A stretch of 64,000 nucleotides of DNA from NCBI GenBank assembly GCA_002708265.1, contig PANA01000004.1:1-64000 (forward strand), given 5' to 3'. This stretch comes from Legionellales bacterium. Its GTDB lineage: Bacteria; Pseudomonadota; Gammaproteobacteria; Berkiellales; Berkiellaceae. Under the pieces are notes generated by a model that had not been told where the DNA came from, searched no databases, and saw nothing but the letters and a program-made list of their open reading frames with translations. Positions 7,362 through 19,940 of this stretch are shown here, piece after piece. Each line of letters opens with the position of its first letter. The stretch's first letter is position 1. Made by a program: the position numbers and the translations under genes.

Positions 7362-10300
7362 ATGGAATTATCTCTTACAGAGAAAAAAAGAGTCCGTGCT
7401 AATTATGCAAAGCGACCAGAAACGCACAAGATACCGCATTTGCTTGATATTCAAATAACCTCTTATCGGGACAGCTTTTTGCAGGAAAATGTTCCAGAAA
7501 GCGAACGCAAAGACATTGGTCTTCAAGGCGCCTTCAAATCTGTATTCCCTATCGTTAGTTTTTCAGGAAATGCGGAACTGCACTTCGTTTCCTACCGTCT
7601 AGGCGAGCCGGCCTTCGACGTTAAAGAATGCCAACTGCGCGGCTTAAGCTTTGCTTGCCCATTGCGTGTGTTGGTCCGTCTGGTTGTCTACGATAAAGAA
7701 GCCAGCACTAAAACCATTAAAGATGTCCGTGAACAAGAAGTCTACATGGGTGAACTGCCTATTATGACTGAAAACGGAACCTTCGTTATTAACGGGACCG
7801 AACGAGTAGTGGTTTCTCAGCTACACCGTTCACCTGGTATTTTCTTTGACCATGATAAAGGTAAAACCCACTCATCAGGTAAGCTTCTATATGCTGCTCG
7901 AGTCATTCCTTATCGTGGTTCATGGTTAGATTTTGAGTTTGATCCTAAAGATAACCTGTTTGCACGTATTGACCGCCGCCGTAAGATTCCAGCAACTATA
8001 TTATTACGTGCGCTTGGTTTTGAAACCGAAGAAATTCTGGATACCTTCTATGAGCGTAATGAGTACGCACTAGAAGCCAATCAAGTCGTATTAACTTTAA
8101 TTCCTGATCGCTTGCAGGGTGAAACCGCTTGGGCTGATATTACCTCAACTGATGGTAAGGTCCTGGTTGAAGCCGGCAGGCGTATCACTCAGCGTCATAT
8201 TCGTTTAATGAATGATGCTAAGCTAAATAAAATTGTTGTTCCTCGTGAAACCCTCGTTGGTAAAGTGCTTGCTAAGCCTGTTATTGATACAGATACAGGC
8301 GAAATTATGGCTGAAGCTAACGCTGAGTTAACTGCTGAAATGGTGAACAACCTTATTTCAGCAGGCGTAGAGAAAATTGAAACCATCTACACTAACGAGC
8401 TAAACAGAGGCTCATACATCTCTGACACCTTAAGAGCAGATCCAACCTCAAATGCACTAGAGGCAATGGTAGAAATCTATCGTATGATGCGTCCAGGTGA
8501 GCCACCTACTAAAGAAGCGGTTGAAACGCTATTTGACAATTTATTCTTCAACTTGGAGCGATATGATTTATCCCCTGTTGGTCGAATGAAGTTTAACCTA
8601 CGAGTTGGTCGTCAAGAAGTAACAGGATCCGGCACTTTAGACAAACAAGACATTATTGATGCACTTCGTGTGTTAATTGATATTCGTGATGGTAACGGTG
8701 AAGTCGATGATATCGACCACTTGGGTAACCGTCGTGTTCGTAGCGTCGGTGAAATGGTTGAAAACCAATTCAGAGTAGGGTTGGTCCGTGTTGAGCGAGC
8801 AGTAAAAGAACGTTTGAGCTTAGCTGAATCTGACAATGTCTTCCCTCAAGAGCTGATTAACGCCAAACCTGTTTCAGCGGCGATTAAAGAGTTTTTTGGT
8901 TCTTCTCAGCTGTCTCAGTTTATGGACCAAAATAACCCTCTATCTGAGATTACACACAAGCGTCGTGTTTCTGCATTAGGGCCAGGTGGTTTGACACGTG
9001 ACCGAGCAGGGTTCGAGGTTCGAGACGTTCACACGACTCACTATGGTCGTGTTTGTCCGATCGAAACCCCTGAGGGACCAAACATTGGTTTGATCAACTC
9101 CCTAGCGGTTTATGCGCGCACCAACGAGTTTGGATTCCTCGAAACACCTTGCCGAAAAGTAATTGACGGTAAAGTTTCTGATGAAGTGGTTTATCTATCG
9201 GCTATTGAAGAAGGGAACTACTACATTGCGCAGGCGAATGCTGAGCTAGACAAAAACGGTAAGTTTGTAGAAACCTTTGTTCCTTGTCGTCATCGAACAG
9301 AGTTTGCGCTCGCACCTAAAGAGAAAATTGACTTTATTGATGTCTCTCCAAAACAGATTGTTTCTGTAGCGGCTTCAATGATTCCATTCCTTGAGCATGA
9401 CGATGCGAACCGTGCCTTGATGGGCTCGAACATGCAACGTCAAGCAGTGCCAACCCTAAGAGCTGAAAAGCCTTTAGTGGGTACCGGTATGGAGCGAACA
9501 GTTGCAACTGACTCTGGTGTCACTGCAGTTGCTCGACGAGGTGGTGTTGTTGATTCCTCTGATTCAAGTCGTATTATCGTTCGTGTCAACGAAGATGAAA
9601 CAAAAGACGGTGAAACAGGTGTTGATATTTACAACTTAACTAAATACACCCGTTCTAACCAAAATACCTGTATAAATCAGCGCCCAATTGTCAAAGCGGG
9701 TGACAAAGTTCAAAAGGGTGATGTTTTAGCAGATGGCCCTTCTACAGACTTGGGTGAGTTGGCCTTGGGGCAAAACCTTCTTGTGGCTTTCATGCCTTGG
9801 AACGGTTTGAACTTTGAGGACTCCATCTTAATTTCTGAGCGAGTGGTTGATGAAGACCGTTTTACAACTGTTCACATTGAAGAATTATCATGTGTCTCTC
9901 GAGACACTAAGCTAGGCCCAGAAGAAATCACTGCTGATATCCCTAATGTTGGTGAAAGTGCGCTTGCCAAACTGGATGACGCAGGGGTTGTATACATCGG
10001 TGCTGAAGTTAAATCAGGTGACATCTTGGTTGGTAAAGTAACGCCGAAGGGTGAAACACAGTTAACGCCTGAAGAAAAATTGCTTCGCGCTATTTTCGGT
10101 GAGAAAGCATCAGATGTGAAAGATACCTCTTTACGGGTGCCTACCGGTATGAATGGTACTGTAATTGATGTTCAAATCTTTACTCGAGATGGTATTGAAA
10201 AAGACCAGCGTGCACTTGACATCGAAAAAGCAGCATTAGATGCCATTCGAAAAGATTACGCAGATGAGTTGCGTATTCGTGAGCGGGACTTGATTGCTCG

Positions 10301-11441
10301 TCTTGCAAATGCAATGCAAGGTAACGTTGCTGCGGGTGGGCCTAATGGCTTAAGTTCTGGCAGCAAGTTAACACGCGAATACTTGGATGCTCTGTCTGCA
10401 GACGACTTTTTCAATGTTCGTATGAAAGATGATGCTCTGAATCAAAGACTTGAAAATGCGAGTGCTTTTTATAAAGCGCTTCGTAAAGATTTCGAGTCTC
10501 GCCTTGAAGAAAAGCGTAAAAAGCTTCAGCAAGGTGATGATTTGGCGCCAGGCGTTCTGAAAATTATTAAAGTCTACATGGCCGTTAAGCGTCGAATTCA
10601 GCCCGGTGATAAAGTGGCGGGTCGACACGGTAACAAAGGGGTTATTTCTTCTATTGTTCCGGTGGAAGACATGCCTTACATGGAAGACGGTACACCAGTG
10701 GACATCGTTTTGAACCCATTAGGGGTGCCATCACGTATGAACATTGGTCAGATTCTTGAAACCCACTTAGGCTGGGCTGCTAAAGGCTTGGGTAAAAAGC
10801 TTGAAAAGATGATGCAGTCTGAAGCAAGTACTAAAGCAATTCGTGATTACCTAGATCAAATTTACAATATGGGTGATGTGAAACGTGTTGATTTAGACAG
10901 TTTCTCTGATAAAGAAATCCACGAAATGGCGAATAACCTTAAAGGGGGTGTTCCAATTGCAACACCTGTATTTGATGGTGTCGCTGAAGAAGAAATCAAG
11001 AACTTACTTGAGTTGGCAGGTTTACCACGAAGCGGTCAAACTCAATTAATCGACGGACGTACAGGTGTTCCATTTGAACGACTAGTAACCGTTGGTTACA
11101 TGTACATGTTGAAGCTGAACCACTTGGTAGACGATAAGATGCACGCTCGATCAACTGGCTCTTACTCGCTGGTAACCCAGCAGCCGTTAGGGGGTAAAGC
11201 GCAGTTCGGTGGACAGCGTTTTGGTGAGATGGAGGTCTGGGCCTTAGAGGCATATGGTGCCTCATACACCTTGCAAGAAATGCTGACGGTTAAGTCCGAT
11301 GACGTGTCAGGTCGAACCAAGATGTATAAGAACATCGTGGATGGCAACCACCATATGGATGCCGGTATGCCCGAGTCCTTTAATGTCTTGATTAAAGAAG
11401 TTCGTGCCCTTGGAATTAACATGGAGTTGGACTGCGAGTAA
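7362..11441 (+). CDS. rpoB: DNA-directed RNA polymerase subunit beta
   Basis: This is the second-largest subunit of the core polymerase. The product is 1359 residues (E. coli 1342). It is full length, from the usual opening with [12 protein letters not shown] to the C-terminal [15 protein letters not shown]. The rifampicin region reads [24 protein letters not shown] near residues 510-535, with wild-type-looking key residues. The active-site block [25 protein letters not shown] and the [10 protein letters not shown] motif are present. AGAGGAA precedes the ATG. The gap to rpoC is 45 bases. Confidence 0.99.
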   Translation: MELSLTEKKRVRANYAKRPETHKIPHLLDIQITSYRDSFLQENVPESERKDIGLQGAFKSVFPIVSFSGNAELHFVSYRLGEPAFDVKECQLRGLSFACPLRVLVRLVVYDKEASTKTIKDVREQEVYMGELPIMTENGTFVINGTERVVVSQLHRSPGIFFDHDKGKTHSSGKLLYAARVIPYRGSWLDFEFDPKDNLFARIDRRRKIPATILLRALGFETEEILDTFYERNEYALEANQVVLTLIPDRLQGETAWADITSTDGKVLVEAGRRITQRHIRLMNDAKLNKIVVPRETLVGKVLAKPVIDTDTGEIMAEANAELTAEMVNNLISAGVEKIETIYTNELNRGSYISDTLRADPTSNALEAMVEIYRMMRPGEPPTKEAVETLFDNLFFNLERYDLSPVGRMKFNLRVGRQEVTGSGTLDKQDIIDALRVLIDIRDGNGEVDDIDHLGNRRVRSVGEMVENQFRVGLVRVERAVKERLSLAESDNVFPQELINAKPVSAAIKEFFGSSQLSQFMDQNNPLSEITHKRRVSALGPGGLTRDRAGFEVRDVHTTHYGRVCPIETPEGPNIGLINSLAVYARTNEFGFLETPCRKVIDGKVSDEVVYLSAIEEGNYYIAQANAELDKNGKFVETFVPCRHRTEFALAPKEKIDFIDVSPKQIVSVAASMIPFLEHDDANRALMGSNMQRQAVPTLRAEKPLVGTGMERTVATDSGVTAVARRGGVVDSSDSSRIIVRVNEDETKDGETGVDIYNLTKYTRSNQNTCINQRPIVKAGDKVQKGDVLADGPSTDLGELALGQNLLVAFMPWNGLNFEDSILISERVVDEDRFTTVHIEELSCVSRDTKLGPEEITADIPNVGESALAKLDDAGVVYIGAEVKSGDILVGKVTPKGETQLTPEEKLLRAIFGEKASDVKDTSLRVPTGMNGTVIDVQIFTRDGIEKDQRALDIEKAALDAIRKDYADELRIRERDLIARLANAMQGNVAAGGPNGLSSGSKLTREYLDALSADDFFNVRMKDDALNQRLENASAFYKALRKDFESRLEEKRKKLQQGDDLAPGVLKIIKVYMAVKRRIQPGDKVAGRHGNKGVISSIVPVEDMPYMEDGTPVDIVLNPLGVPSRMNIGQILETHLGWAAKGLGKKLEKMMQSEASTKAIRDYLDQIYNMGDVKRVDLDSFSDKEIHEMANNLKGGVPIATPVFDGVAEEEIKNLLELAGLPRSGQTQLIDGRTGVPFERLVTVGYMYMLKLNHLVDDKMHARSTGSYSLVTQQPLGGKAQFGGQRFGEMEVWALEAYGASYTLQEMLTVKSDDVSGRTKMYKNIVDGNHHMDAGMPESFNVLIKEVRALGINMELDCE

Positions 11442-11486
11442 TCGCTGTATAACCTCTGAGCTCTATTAAGTGATGGAGAAATAGCC

Positions 11487-14400
11487 TTGAAAGATTTAAT
11501 CCTAAGCCACAACCAAGGTAAAACCATACAAGATTTTACATCTATTGTATTGACGCTTGCTTCCCCCGATCGTATGCGTGCTTGGTCTTATGGTGAGGTT
11601 AAAAAACCGGAAACCATTAACTACCGAACCTACAAGCCTGAAAGAGATGGTTTGTTCTGTGCGAAAATCTTTGGACCAATCAAAGACTACGAATGTTTGT
11701 GTGGAAAATACAAACGTCTAAAACACCGTGGTGTTATATGTGAGAAGTGTGGTGTTGAGGTAACGCTTGCGAAAGTACGTCGTGAACGTATGGGGCATAT
11801 TGAGCTTGCAAGCCCAGTGGCTCACATTTGGTTCTTAAAGTCACTCCCTTCTCGAATTGGTTTGCTTCTCGATATGAGTCTGCGTGATATTGAGCGCGTC
11901 TTATACTTTGAAGCATATGTTGTTATCGAACCAGGGATGACACCCTTAGATCGCTGCCAGTTATTAACTGAAGAAGCGTATCTTGAAGCTGTTGAGCAGT
12001 ATGGTGATGACTTTGATGCGCGCATGGGTGCTGAAGCAGTTCGTGAGCTTTTGCGTTCATTAGAGCTAAAAGAAGAGTTTAAGCAGCTTAAAGAAGAACT
12101 GCCTCAATCTAACTCTGAAACACGCCAGCGAAAAATAGCAAAACGATTGAAGCTGATTGAAGCTTTCTTGTCGTCAGGTAGTGAGCCTGAGTGGATGATC
12201 TTATCCGTTCTGCCGGTTCTGCCACCGGACTTGCGTCCATTAGTGCCTCTGGATGGTGGGCGATTTGCTACTTCAGACTTGAACGATTTATACCGTCGCG
12301 TTATTAACCGTAATAATCGTCTAAAACGTTTATTGGACTTGAATGCACCTGACATTATCGTGCGCAACGAAAAACGAATGCTGCAAGAAGCGGTTGATGC
12401 AATTTTGGATAACGGTCGACGTGGTCGAGTCATTACTGGCTCTAACAAGCGCCCACTGAAATCGCTAGCCGACATGATTAAAGGTAAGCAAGGTCGTTTC
12501 CGTCAAAACCTTCTTGGTAAACGGGTGGACTACTCCGGTCGTTCGGTTATCGTTGTTGGACCAACACTTAGACTGCATCAGTGCGGTCTTCCTAAAAAGA
12601 TGGCACTTGAACTGTTCAAACCATTTATTTTCAGTAAGCTTGAAACTCGTGGCCTTGCGACGACAATTAAAGCAGCTAAGAAAATGGTTGAGCGAGAAGG
12701 ACCTGAAGTCTGGGATATCTTAGAAGAAGTTATTAGAGAGCACCCAGTCCTTCTAAACCGTGCACCAACCTTACATAGATTAGGTATTCAAGCATTTGAA
12801 CCTATTTTGATTGAAGGTAAAGCAATTCAACTACACCCGTTAGTCTGTGCGGCCTATAACGCGGACTTTGACGGTGACCAAATGGCAGTACACGTTCCAC
12901 TGACATTGGAAGCACAGCTAGAAGCGCGTGTTCTAATGATGTCAACGAATAATATTTTATCGCCAGCAAACGGTGAGCCTATTATCGTTCCTTCTCAAGA
13001 CGTCGTCCTCGGTATTTACTACTTAACCCGAGAAGCTGTGAATGCTCTTGGTGAAGGTATGATATTTGCAGATCCTGAAGAAGTGCACCGCGCATGGGAA
13101 TCTAGGCAGGTTGCGCTTCAAGCAAAAATTAAAGTCCGTATGCCGGTTGAGCAAAATGGTTCTCCTGTCTTGGTTGAAACCACTGTTGGACGTGTCTTGC
13201 TATATAAAATCATTCCGAAACTTTTACCCTTTAGCTACGTAAACAGAGTGCTAGGGAAGAAAGATATTTCTCGATTGGTTAATCTTTGTGTACAAAAAGT
13301 TGGTGTTAAAGACACCGTTGTCTTTGCTGACCAGTTAATGTACGCCGGTTTCCACTACGCAACACGTTCAGGTACTTCTATTGGTATTAACGACCTCACA
13401 ATTCCTGATGCAAAAGAAATGATTGTTTCTCGTGCTGAAGACGAAGTGAAAGAAATTGAAAACCAATACGCCGGTGGTTTGGTTACCTTTGGTGAGCGTT
13501 ACAACAAGGTGGTTGATATCTGGTCTCGTGCCAACGATAACGTCGCAAAGGCAATGATGGAACAGCTTTCAGTTGATACGGTTGTTGATGCTGGTGGCAA
13601 TGAAACTGAACAAGAATCTTTCAACTCAGTTTACATGATGGCCGATTCTGGTGCGCGGGGTTCGCCTGCACAGATCCGACAGTTGGCAGGTATGCGGGGA
13701 CTGATGGCGCGTCCGGATGACTCGATTATTGAAACACCGATTACAGCGAACTTCCGTGAAGGGTTGAACGCACAGCAATACTTTATTTCGACTCACGGAG
13801 CTCGTAAAGGTCTGTCTGATACCGCGTTAAAAACAGCCAACTCTGGTTACTTGACCCGTCGACTGGTTGATGTTGCTCAAGACGTTGTGATCAGTATTGA
13901 AGATTGTGGCACGGATTCTGGTATCATAATGACCCCATTAATTGAAGGGGGAGACGTTGTCGAACCACTCGGGGAACGAATCCTGGGTCGTGTAACGTTA
14001 CATGATATTAAAGACAGCAATGACCAAGTCGTTATTCCGGCCAATACTTTGCTAGATGAAGACAAGGTCGCTATTCTTGATGAGCTTGGTGTCGATAGTG
14101 TAGCAGTAAGAACGGTTATTAACTGCCGTGCTGATTATGGTGTTTGCCGACTATGTTATGGTCGAGACTTAGCTCGTGGTCACTTAGTGAATAAAGGTGA
14201 AGCAGTTGGGGTTATTGCCGCTCAGTCCATTGGTGAGCCTGGTACACAGTTAACAATGCGTACCTTCCACATTGGTGGTGCTGCATCTCGAGCAACAGCA
14301 GAAAACTCTATTCAAGTGAAATCTAACGGTTCTGTTCGATTCCATAACTTGAAGTTCATTGAAAACGCTGAAGGGAACTTAATTGTTGTCGCGCGTTCCG

Positions 14401-15698
14401 GTGTTCTCACTATTGTGGATGAGCAAGGTCGTGAGCGTGAGCGCTATAAGCTTCCTTATGGGGCGATCCTTGTTGTGAAGGAAAACGACTCTGTTACCAG
14501 CGGTCAAACCGTTGCTAATTGGGATCCGCATACTCACCCAGTTGTTGTGGAACTTGCAGGTCGCGTCAAGTTTGTGGACTTGATCGATGGGGTTACCATG
14601 AACCTTCAGGCCGACGAAATCACTGGTATGACTAGTATCGTCGTTACTGAAACAAAACAGCAACGTTCATCTGGTGGTAAAGACTTAAGACCAATGATTA
14701 AATTGGTTGACGAGAATGATGAAGATCTCTTCCTTCCAGGTTCGGCTTTGCCTGCCAACTATTTCCTACCCCCAGGGGCAGTAATTAACGTTGAAAATGG
14801 TGGCCAGGTGAGAATCGGTGACGTTGTTGCAAGGATTCCACAAGAGTCTTCTAAGACGCGTGATATTACCGGGGGTCTACCACGAGTGGCAGATCTATTT
14901 GAAGCACGTAAACCAAAAGAGTCTGCTATCTTAGCGAAAGTCTCAGGGATGGTAAGCTTTGGTAAAGAAACCAAAGGTAAACGTCGTTTGGTTATTACAA
15001 CCAGCGATGGTACCCAAGTTGAAGACTTGATTCCTAAGTGGCGTCACGTTGGTGTGTTTGAAGGGGAAAGCGTCGAGCGAGGAGATGTCATTGCAGATGG
15101 TCCTTCTAACCCACATGATATTCTACGTCTGTTAAGTGTGAATGACTTGGCGGCTTATGTCGTTAACGAAGTTCAAGACGTTTACCGTCTACAAGGCGTT
15201 CGTATTAATGACAAGCATATCGAAGTGATTGTTCGTCAGATGTTACGTAAGGTTGAAATTACGCATCCAGGTGATACCACTTACCTGACAGGTGAAATTG
15301 TTGAATATACAGAACTTCGAAACGTGAATGGTGCTATAGGCGACGATCAGGTTCCTGCTCAATTTGAGCGTGTTCTACTCGGTATTACCAAGGCAGCATT
15401 GTCGACTGAATCGTTCTTATCAGCGGCTTCTTTCCAAGATACAACACGTGTACTTACAGAGGCAGCTGTCAGTGGTAAGCGAGATACCTTGAGAGGATTG
15501 AAGGAAAATGTGACGGTTGGAAGATTGATTCCAGCCGGTACAGGGTTCGCATATCACGAACGCCAGAGCATTGAGAGGCAAAAAAGACGCCAAGGAGGCG
15601 ATTCTGGTGAAATAAATGCAAAAGTTACTGCATCTGAGGTTGAAAACGCACTAACAGAAGCGTTAAACTCTTCGACTGAATCAGATAGCGCTAGCTAG
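11487..15698 (+). CDS. rpoC: DNA-directed RNA polymerase subunit beta'
   Basis: This is the largest core subunit and carries the catalytic Mg site. The product is 1403 residues (E. coli 1407). The start is an uncommon TTG, chosen because it directly precedes KDLILS and has GGAGAA about 7 bases upstream. Seen in order are the zinc ribbon CLCGKYK...CEKCGVE near residues 70-90, the catalytic [12 protein letters not shown] near residue 460, the second zinc site with [15 protein letters not shown], and the trigger-loop region [17 protein letters not shown] terminator overlapping the rpsL promoter follows. Confidence 0.99.
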   Translation: MKDLILSHNQGKTIQDFTSIVLTLASPDRMRAWSYGEVKKPETINYRTYKPERDGLFCAKIFGPIKDYECLCGKYKRLKHRGVICEKCGVEVTLAKVRRERMGHIELASPVAHIWFLKSLPSRIGLLLDMSLRDIERVLYFEAYVVIEPGMTPLDRCQLLTEEAYLEAVEQYGDDFDARMGAEAVRELLRSLELKEEFKQLKEELPQSNSETRQRKIAKRLKLIEAFLSSGSEPEWMILSVLPVLPPDLRPLVPLDGGRFATSDLNDLYRRVINRNNRLKRLLDLNAPDIIVRNEKRMLQEAVDAILDNGRRGRVITGSNKRPLKSLADMIKGKQGRFRQNLLGKRVDYSGRSVIVVGPTLRLHQCGLPKKMALELFKPFIFSKLETRGLATTIKAAKKMVEREGPEVWDILEEVIREHPVLLNRAPTLHRLGIQAFEPILIEGKAIQLHPLVCAAYNADFDGDQMAVHVPLTLEAQLEARVLMMSTNNILSPANGEPIIVPSQDVVLGIYYLTREAVNALGEGMIFADPEEVHRAWESRQVALQAKIKVRMPVEQNGSPVLVETTVGRVLLYKIIPKLLPFSYVNRVLGKKDISRLVNLCVQKVGVKDTVVFADQLMYAGFHYATRSGTSIGINDLTIPDAKEMIVSRAEDEVKEIENQYAGGLVTFGERYNKVVDIWSRANDNVAKAMMEQLSVDTVVDAGGNETEQESFNSVYMMADSGARGSPAQIRQLAGMRGLMARPDDSIIETPITANFREGLNAQQYFISTHGARKGLSDTALKTANSGYLTRRLVDVAQDVVISIEDCGTDSGIIMTPLIEGGDVVEPLGERILGRVTLHDIKDSNDQVVIPANTLLDEDKVAILDELGVDSVAVRTVINCRADYGVCRLCYGRDLARGHLVNKGEAVGVIAAQSIGEPGTQLTMRTFHIGGAASRATAENSIQVKSNGSVRFHNLKFIENAEGNLIVVARSGVLTIVDEQGRERERYKLPYGAILVVKENDSVTSGQTVANWDPHTHPVVVELAGRVKFVDLIDGVTMNLQADEITGMTSIVVTETKQQRSSGGKDLRPMIKLVDENDEDLFLPGSALPANYFLPPGAVINVENGGQVRIGDVVARIPQESSKTRDITGGLPRVADLFEARKPKESAILAKVSGMVSFGKETKGKRRLVITTSDGTQVEDLIPKWRHVGVFEGESVERGDVIADGPSNPHDILRLLSVNDLAAYVVNEVQDVYRLQGVRINDKHIEVIVRQMLRKVEITHPGDTTYLTGEIVEYTELRNVNGAIGDDQVPAQFERVLLGITKAALSTESFLSAASFQDTTRVLTEAAVSGKRDTLRGLKENVTVGRLIPAGTGFAYHERQSIERQKRRQGGDSGEINAKVTASEVENALTEALNSSTESDSAS

Positions 15699-15761
15699 CA
15701 TACAAGCTATGACAATGGGTTGCATTGCACATATTAAGTAACCCTACGGTTTAGGCGGAGC

Positions 15762-15790
15762 TTGACACTTCGCCACTTAAGAATTAGGAT
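15762..15790 (+). promoter_or_regulatory. Promoter of the rpsL (str) operon
   Basis: A consensus TTGACA at 15762-15767 is followed after exactly 17 bases by TAGGAT at 15785-15790. Transcription would start near 15797, about 54 bases before rpsL. The -10 overlaps the left arm of the terminator hairpin that ends the rpoBC transcript, so the new transcript would lack that arm. Confidence 0.7.
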
Positions 15791-15829
15791 CTCGCTTTCC
15801 GCCAGGAAAGGCCGAGATCCTTTTCGTTT
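15786..15829 (+). terminator. Intrinsic terminator after rpoC
   Basis: AGGATCTCG at 15786-15794 pairs with CGAGATCCT at 15813-15821. Inside it CTTTCC pairs with GGAAAG around GCCA. The run TTTTCGTTT follows. It should separate rpoBC from the str operon, although read-through is possible. Confidence 0.85.
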
Positions 15830-15850
15830 AATCAAAATGAAGGTAAAACG

Positions 15851-16231
15851 ATGCCAACTAGTTCTCAGAATGTCCGTAAAGGGCGTAAGCGACCGGTAGT
15901 AAAGTCTAAAAGCCCGGCGCTAGGTAACTCTCCCGCTAAACGTGGCGTATGTACTCGTGTATATACGGTAACACCAAAGAAGCCAAACTCTGCGCTACGT
16001 AAAGTATGTCGTGTGAAGTTAACGAATGGCTATGAGGTCACCGCGTACATTGGTGGTGAAGGCCATAACTTACAGGAGCACTCAGTCGTACTGATTCGAG
16101 GCGGTAGGGTAAAAGATTTACCAGGTGTTCGATACCATGTTATTCGAGGTTGCTTGGATACTTCTGGAGTAGATAAGCGACGTAATGGCCGTTCTAAGTA
16201 CGGCGCTAAGAAGCCTAAAGAAGCGGCGTAG
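15851..16231 (+). CDS. rpsL: 30S ribosomal protein S12
   Basis: S12 lies at the decoding centre. The product is 126 residues (E. coli 124). The streptomycin-sensitivity loops read [12 protein letters not shown] and [13 protein letters not shown], with the lysines that are changed in resistant mutants still present. It is the first gene of the str group rpsL-rpsG-fusA, with AAGG before the ATG. Confidence 0.98.
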   Translation: MPTSSQNVRKGRKRPVVKSKSPALGNSPAKRGVCTRVYTVTPKKPNSALRKVCRVKLTNGYEVTAYIGGEGHNLQEHSVVLIRGGRVKDLPGVRYHVIRGCLDTSGVDKRRNGRSKYGAKKPKEAA

Positions 16232-16259
16232 ACGCAGGCCATAAGTAGGAATAAAGACC

Positions 16260-16748
16260 ATGCCAAGAAGACGCGTAGCAGCGAAAAGAAAAATTATGCC
16301 AGACCCACTGTACAGCAGTGATTTGGTTGCTAAGTTCATTAACCACGTTATGGTTGATGGTAAAAAATCTCTTGCCGAGAAAGTCGTTTATGGCGCTTTT
16401 GCGGTAGTTAAAGAAAAGCGTGGCCAAGACGCTTTAGCTATTTTTGAGAAAGCTATTGAAAACATCAAGCCAACAGTTGAGGTTCGTGCTCGACGCGTTG
16501 GTGGTGCGACTTATCAGATTCCTGTTGAAGTACGCGCAGTTCGAGCAAACGCTCTAGCCATGCGTTGGTTGGTAGACTTTGCCAAAAAACGTGGTGAGAA
16601 AAGCATGATGCTCCGATTGGCTGGTGAAATTCTAGATGCCAGTGATGAAGAGGGCGGCGCTCAAGGTAAAGGGGGTGCGGTTAAGAAGCGTGAAGATACG
16701 CACCGTATGGCTGAAGCAAACAAAGCCTTCTCACATTACCGTTGGTAA
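16260..16748 (+). CDS. rpsG: 30S ribosomal protein S7
   Basis: S7 nucleates assembly of the 30S head and contacts E-site tRNA. The product is 162 residues. It opens [12 protein letters not shown] and ends [15 protein letters not shown]. Compared with the E. coli sequence as remembered, a short Gly-rich insertion (around [10 protein letters not shown], near residues 127-136) lengthens the loop before the final helix. It lies 28 bases after rpsL and 26 before fusA. Confidence 0.97.
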   Translation: MPRRRVAAKRKIMPDPLYSSDLVAKFINHVMVDGKKSLAEKVVYGAFAVVKEKRGQDALAIFEKAIENIKPTVEVRARRVGGATYQIPVEVRAVRANALAMRWLVDFAKKRGEKSMMLRLAGEILDASDEEGGAQGKGGAVKKREDTHRMAEANKAFSHYRW

Positions 16749-16774
16749 AAGCATTAGTAGTAGGAATTTAAACC

Positions 16775-18880
16775 GTGGCACGTAAAACCCCATTAGAGCG
16801 CACAAGAAATATCGGCATTATGGCCCATATTGACGCTGGTAAAACAACGACAACCGAGCGTGTTTTGTTCTACACCGGTTTGTCTCACCGCATCGGTGAA
16901 GTTCATGATGGTGCAGCCATCATGGATTGGATGGAACAAGAACAAGAACGTGGAATTACTATTACTTCAGCAGCGACAACTTGCTTCTGGAGTGGTATGG
17001 ATCAGCAATTCAAAGAGCACCGAATTAACATTATTGATACCCCTGGACACGTTGACTTTACAATCGAAGTTGAGCGATCACTTCGAGTCCTGGATGGTGC
17101 AGTTGCTGTTTTCTGTGCGGTTGGTGGTGTTGAGCCTCAGTCAGAAACTGTATGGCGTCAAGCAAACAAATATCACGTTCCTCGTATGGCCTTCGTTAAT
17201 AAGATGGACCGCGCAGGCGCTAACTTCTTGCGTGTTGTTGAGCAAGTTAAAACACGCTTAGGTGCGAATCCAGTTCCAATGCAAATCGCTATTGGGGCCG
17301 AAGAGAACTTTGAAGGTGTTGTCGACTTAGTTCGTATGAAAGCTATTTACTGGGACGACAGTACTCAGGGTATGCGTTACGAAGCGAAAGATATTCCTGC
17401 TGACCTAGAAGACCTTGCTCAGACTTACCGTGAACAACTCGTTGAGTGTGCAGCTGAATCTTCTGAAGAGTTGATGGAAGCATATTTAGAAAATGGTGAT
17501 TTGACTCAAGACCAAATTCATCAAGCCATTCGTCAACGTGTGTTAGCAGCTGAAATCGTTCCCGTTTTTTGTGGTTCTGCTTTTAAGAACAAAGGGGTTC
17601 AAGCGGTTCTTGATGCGGTTGTCCGTTACATGCCTTCTCCTTCTGATATTGCAGAAACTGAAGGTACTGATCCTGACAACAGTGAAAAGAAACTAACTCG
17701 ACCTGTTTCTGATGATGCACCATTTTCTGCATTAGCGTTTAAAATTGCTAACGACCCTTATGTCGGTTCTATTACCTTCTTCCGGGTTTACTCTGGTTCA
17801 TTGCAAGCAGGTAGTGCTGTTCAGAACACGATTAAAGGCAAGAAAGAGCGTTTTGGACGTATCTTACAGATGCACTCAAATACACGTGAAGAAATTAAAG
17901 AAGTTCATGCTGGTGATATTGCTGCGGTAGTTGGTCTTAAATACACCACCACCGGAGATACATTATCAGACGGAGATAATCCAATCGTTCTAGAGCGTAT
18001 GGAGTTCCCCGAGCCAGTAATTCACGTTGCTATTGAGCCAAAGACAAAAGCTGACCAAGAAAAAATGAGTCTTGCTTTAGGCCGATTAGCAAAAGAAGAT
18101 CCTTCTTTCAGAGTGCGCTCTGATGAAGAATCAGGACAAACCATTATTGGTGGTATGGGTGAGCTTCACTTAGACATTATTGTTGACCGTTTACGTCGAG
18201 AGTTCTCTGTTGATGCTAACGTTGGTGCGCCACAGGTGGCTTACCGTGAAAGTATCCGTAAAGAAGTTGAACAAGAAGGTAAGTTCGTTCGTCAGTCAGG
18301 TGGTCGCGGTCAGTATGGTCACGTTGTGATTAAACTGCAGCCAGTAGAGCCAGGTGCTGGGTTCGAATTTGTAGACGAAATTAAAGGTGGTGTTATTCCT
18401 AAGGAATACATCCCAGCGGTTGGTAAAGGTATCGAAGAGCAAATGCAAAACGGTATCTTGGCTGGCTACCCGTTAGAAGATTTAAAAGTAACGCTGATTG
18501 ATGGATCTTTCCATGATGTCGACTCCAGTGAGATGGCATTTAAGATCGCTGGTTCTATGGCACTTAAGCAAGGGGCTTTGAAAGCTAGCCCTGCTTTACT
18601 AGAACCAATCATGCAGGTAGAAGTAGTTACCCCTGAAGATTACATGGGTGATGTCATGGGTGACTTGAACCGTAGGCGTGGTGTTTTGCAAGGTATGGAT
18701 GACTCTCCAGCAGGTAAAAACATTAAGGCTGAGGTTCCGCTTTCTGAAATGTTCGGGTATGCAACAGACTTGCGTAGTATGACCCAGGGTCGTGCTAACT
18801 ACTCGATGGAATTCAAGAAGTATGCAGAAGCACCTTCTAACGTTGCTGAAGAAGTTATTAAGAAGCGTACAGGTTCTTAA
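16775..18880 (+). CDS. fusA: Translation elongation factor EF-G
   Basis: EF-G is the GTPase that drives tRNA-mRNA translocation and helps recycle ribosomes. The product is 701 residues (E. coli 704), starting at GTG with TAGGAA about 6 bases upstream. It has the P loop [20 protein letters not shown] and NKMDR motifs, then domains II to V ending in [16 protein letters not shown]. In many relatives tuf follows directly. Here rpsJ follows after 38 bases instead. Confidence 0.99.
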   Translation: MARKTPLERTRNIGIMAHIDAGKTTTTERVLFYTGLSHRIGEVHDGAAIMDWMEQEQERGITITSAATTCFWSGMDQQFKEHRINIIDTPGHVDFTIEVERSLRVLDGAVAVFCAVGGVEPQSETVWRQANKYHVPRMAFVNKMDRAGANFLRVVEQVKTRLGANPVPMQIAIGAEENFEGVVDLVRMKAIYWDDSTQGMRYEAKDIPADLEDLAQTYREQLVECAAESSEELMEAYLENGDLTQDQIHQAIRQRVLAAEIVPVFCGSAFKNKGVQAVLDAVVRYMPSPSDIAETEGTDPDNSEKKLTRPVSDDAPFSALAFKIANDPYVGSITFFRVYSGSLQAGSAVQNTIKGKKERFGRILQMHSNTREEIKEVHAGDIAAVVGLKYTTTGDTLSDGDNPIVLERMEFPEPVIHVAIEPKTKADQEKMSLALGRLAKEDPSFRVRSDEESGQTIIGGMGELHLDIIVDRLRREFSVDANVGAPQVAYRESIRKEVEQEGKFVRQSGGRGQYGHVVIKLQPVEPGAGFEFVDEIKGGVIPKEYIPAVGKGIEEQMQNGILAGYPLEDLKVTLIDGSFHDVDSSEMAFKIAGSMALKQGALKASPALLEPIMQVEVVTPEDYMGDVMGDLNRRRGVLQGMDDSPAGKNIKAEVPLSEMFGYATDLRSMTQGRANYSMEFKKYAEAPSNVAEEVIKKRTGS

Positions 18881-18918
18881 GTCCAGGAATTAAAACTGAT
18901 TGTCGATGGGGCAAATCA

Positions 18919-19239
18919 ATGAGTAATATGACAAACCAGTGTATCAAAATTCGCTTAAAGGCGTACGATTATAAGCTAATCGAGCGTTCTGCAAAGCAAA
19001 TCGTAGAAACGGCAAAAAGAACCGGCGCCAATATCCGTGGTCCAGTTCCTCTGCCAACAAAGATTGACAAAATGACCGTGTTGATTTCTCCACACGTCGA
19101 TAAAAATGCGCGTGATCAGTTTGAGATCCGTACGCATAACCGTTTGATCTTTATTGTTGAGCCAACGGATAAAACTGTTGATGCACTTATGAAGCTAGAT
19201 TTGGCTGCTGGTGTTGATGTTCAGATCGCTGTCAGCTAG
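18919..19239 (+). CDS. rpsJ: 30S ribosomal protein S10 (NusE)
   Basis: S10 is a 30S head protein that also bridges NusG and NusB during transcription. The product is 106 residues from ATG 18919. A second ATG three codons on would give the 103-residue length of E. coli. Core motifs are [27 protein letters not shown] and the loop GPVPLPT. It is the first gene of the S10 group. The 38-base gap after fusA leaves no room for an E. coli-type L4-binding leader. Confidence 0.97.
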   Translation: MSNMTNQCIKIRLKAYDYKLIERSAKQIVETAKRTGANIRGPVPLPTKIDKMTVLISPHVDKNARDQFEIRTHNRLIFIVEPTDKTVDALMKLDLAAGVDVQIAVS

Positions 19240-19262
19240 GTAATCGAAAAGAGGTTAAAACC

Positions 19263-19928
19263 ATGTTGGGTTTATTGGGACAAAAAATTGGGATGACGCG
19301 AGTATTTACCCCAGAGGGTAAATCCGTGGCTGTGACTGTTATTCAGGTGCTGCCTAACCGCGTTACTCAAGTCAAAACACAAAATAACGACGGCTACGCC
19401 GCTATTCAGGTAACCACTGGTGAGAAACGTGTTTCTCGTATGTCAAAGCCTGAAGCTGGCCATTTCGCTAAGAATGAAGTAGCACCAGGCCGCCTGTTGA
19501 AAGAATTTACCTCTAAAGACGGGTCTGACTTCACTGACGTAAATGTTGGTGATGAGCTAACGGTTGAATTGATTGCCGAAGGTGCCATCGTTGATGTAAC
19601 CGCTACGAGTAAAGGTAAAGGTTTTGCTGGTGGTGTAAAACGACATAACTTTAGAACGCAAGATGCGTCTCACGGTAACTCATTATCTCACCGTGTGGTT
19701 GGTTCGACTGGACAAAACCAGACACCTGGTCGTGTCTTTAAAGGAAAGAAAATGCCCGGTCAAATGGGTAACGTAAAGACAACCGTACAAAGTTTAACAG
19801 TTGTTAAAGTAGACGCTCAGCGCCAGGTAGTTTTAGTAAATGGCTCTGTTCCAGGTGCGCCAGGTGGCGAAGTAATTATCCGTCCTGCGGCTAAAAAGCC
19901 AGCAGCTGATACAACTTCTGCCGCGTAA
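19263..19928 (+). CDS. rplC: 50S ribosomal protein L3
   Basis: L3 is an early assembly protein near the peptidyl transferase centre. The product is 221 residues (E. coli 209), with the excess in an alanine-rich C-terminal tail after GGEVIIRPA. It shows [11 protein letters not shown] at the N-terminus and the central loop [27 protein letters not shown], including the glutamine-containing [17 protein letters not shown], which in E. coli is methylated by PrmB. Confidence 0.97.
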   Translation: MLGLLGQKIGMTRVFTPEGKSVAVTVIQVLPNRVTQVKTQNNDGYAAIQVTTGEKRVSRMSKPEAGHFAKNEVAPGRLLKEFTSKDGSDFTDVNVGDELTVELIAEGAIVDVTATSKGKGFAGGVKRHNFRTQDASHGNSLSHRVVGSTGQNQTPGRVFKGKKMPGQMGNVKTTVQSLTVVKVDAQRQVVLVNGSVPGAPGGEVIIRPAAKKPAADTTSAA

Positions 19929-19940
19929 GGGGGGGAACAA

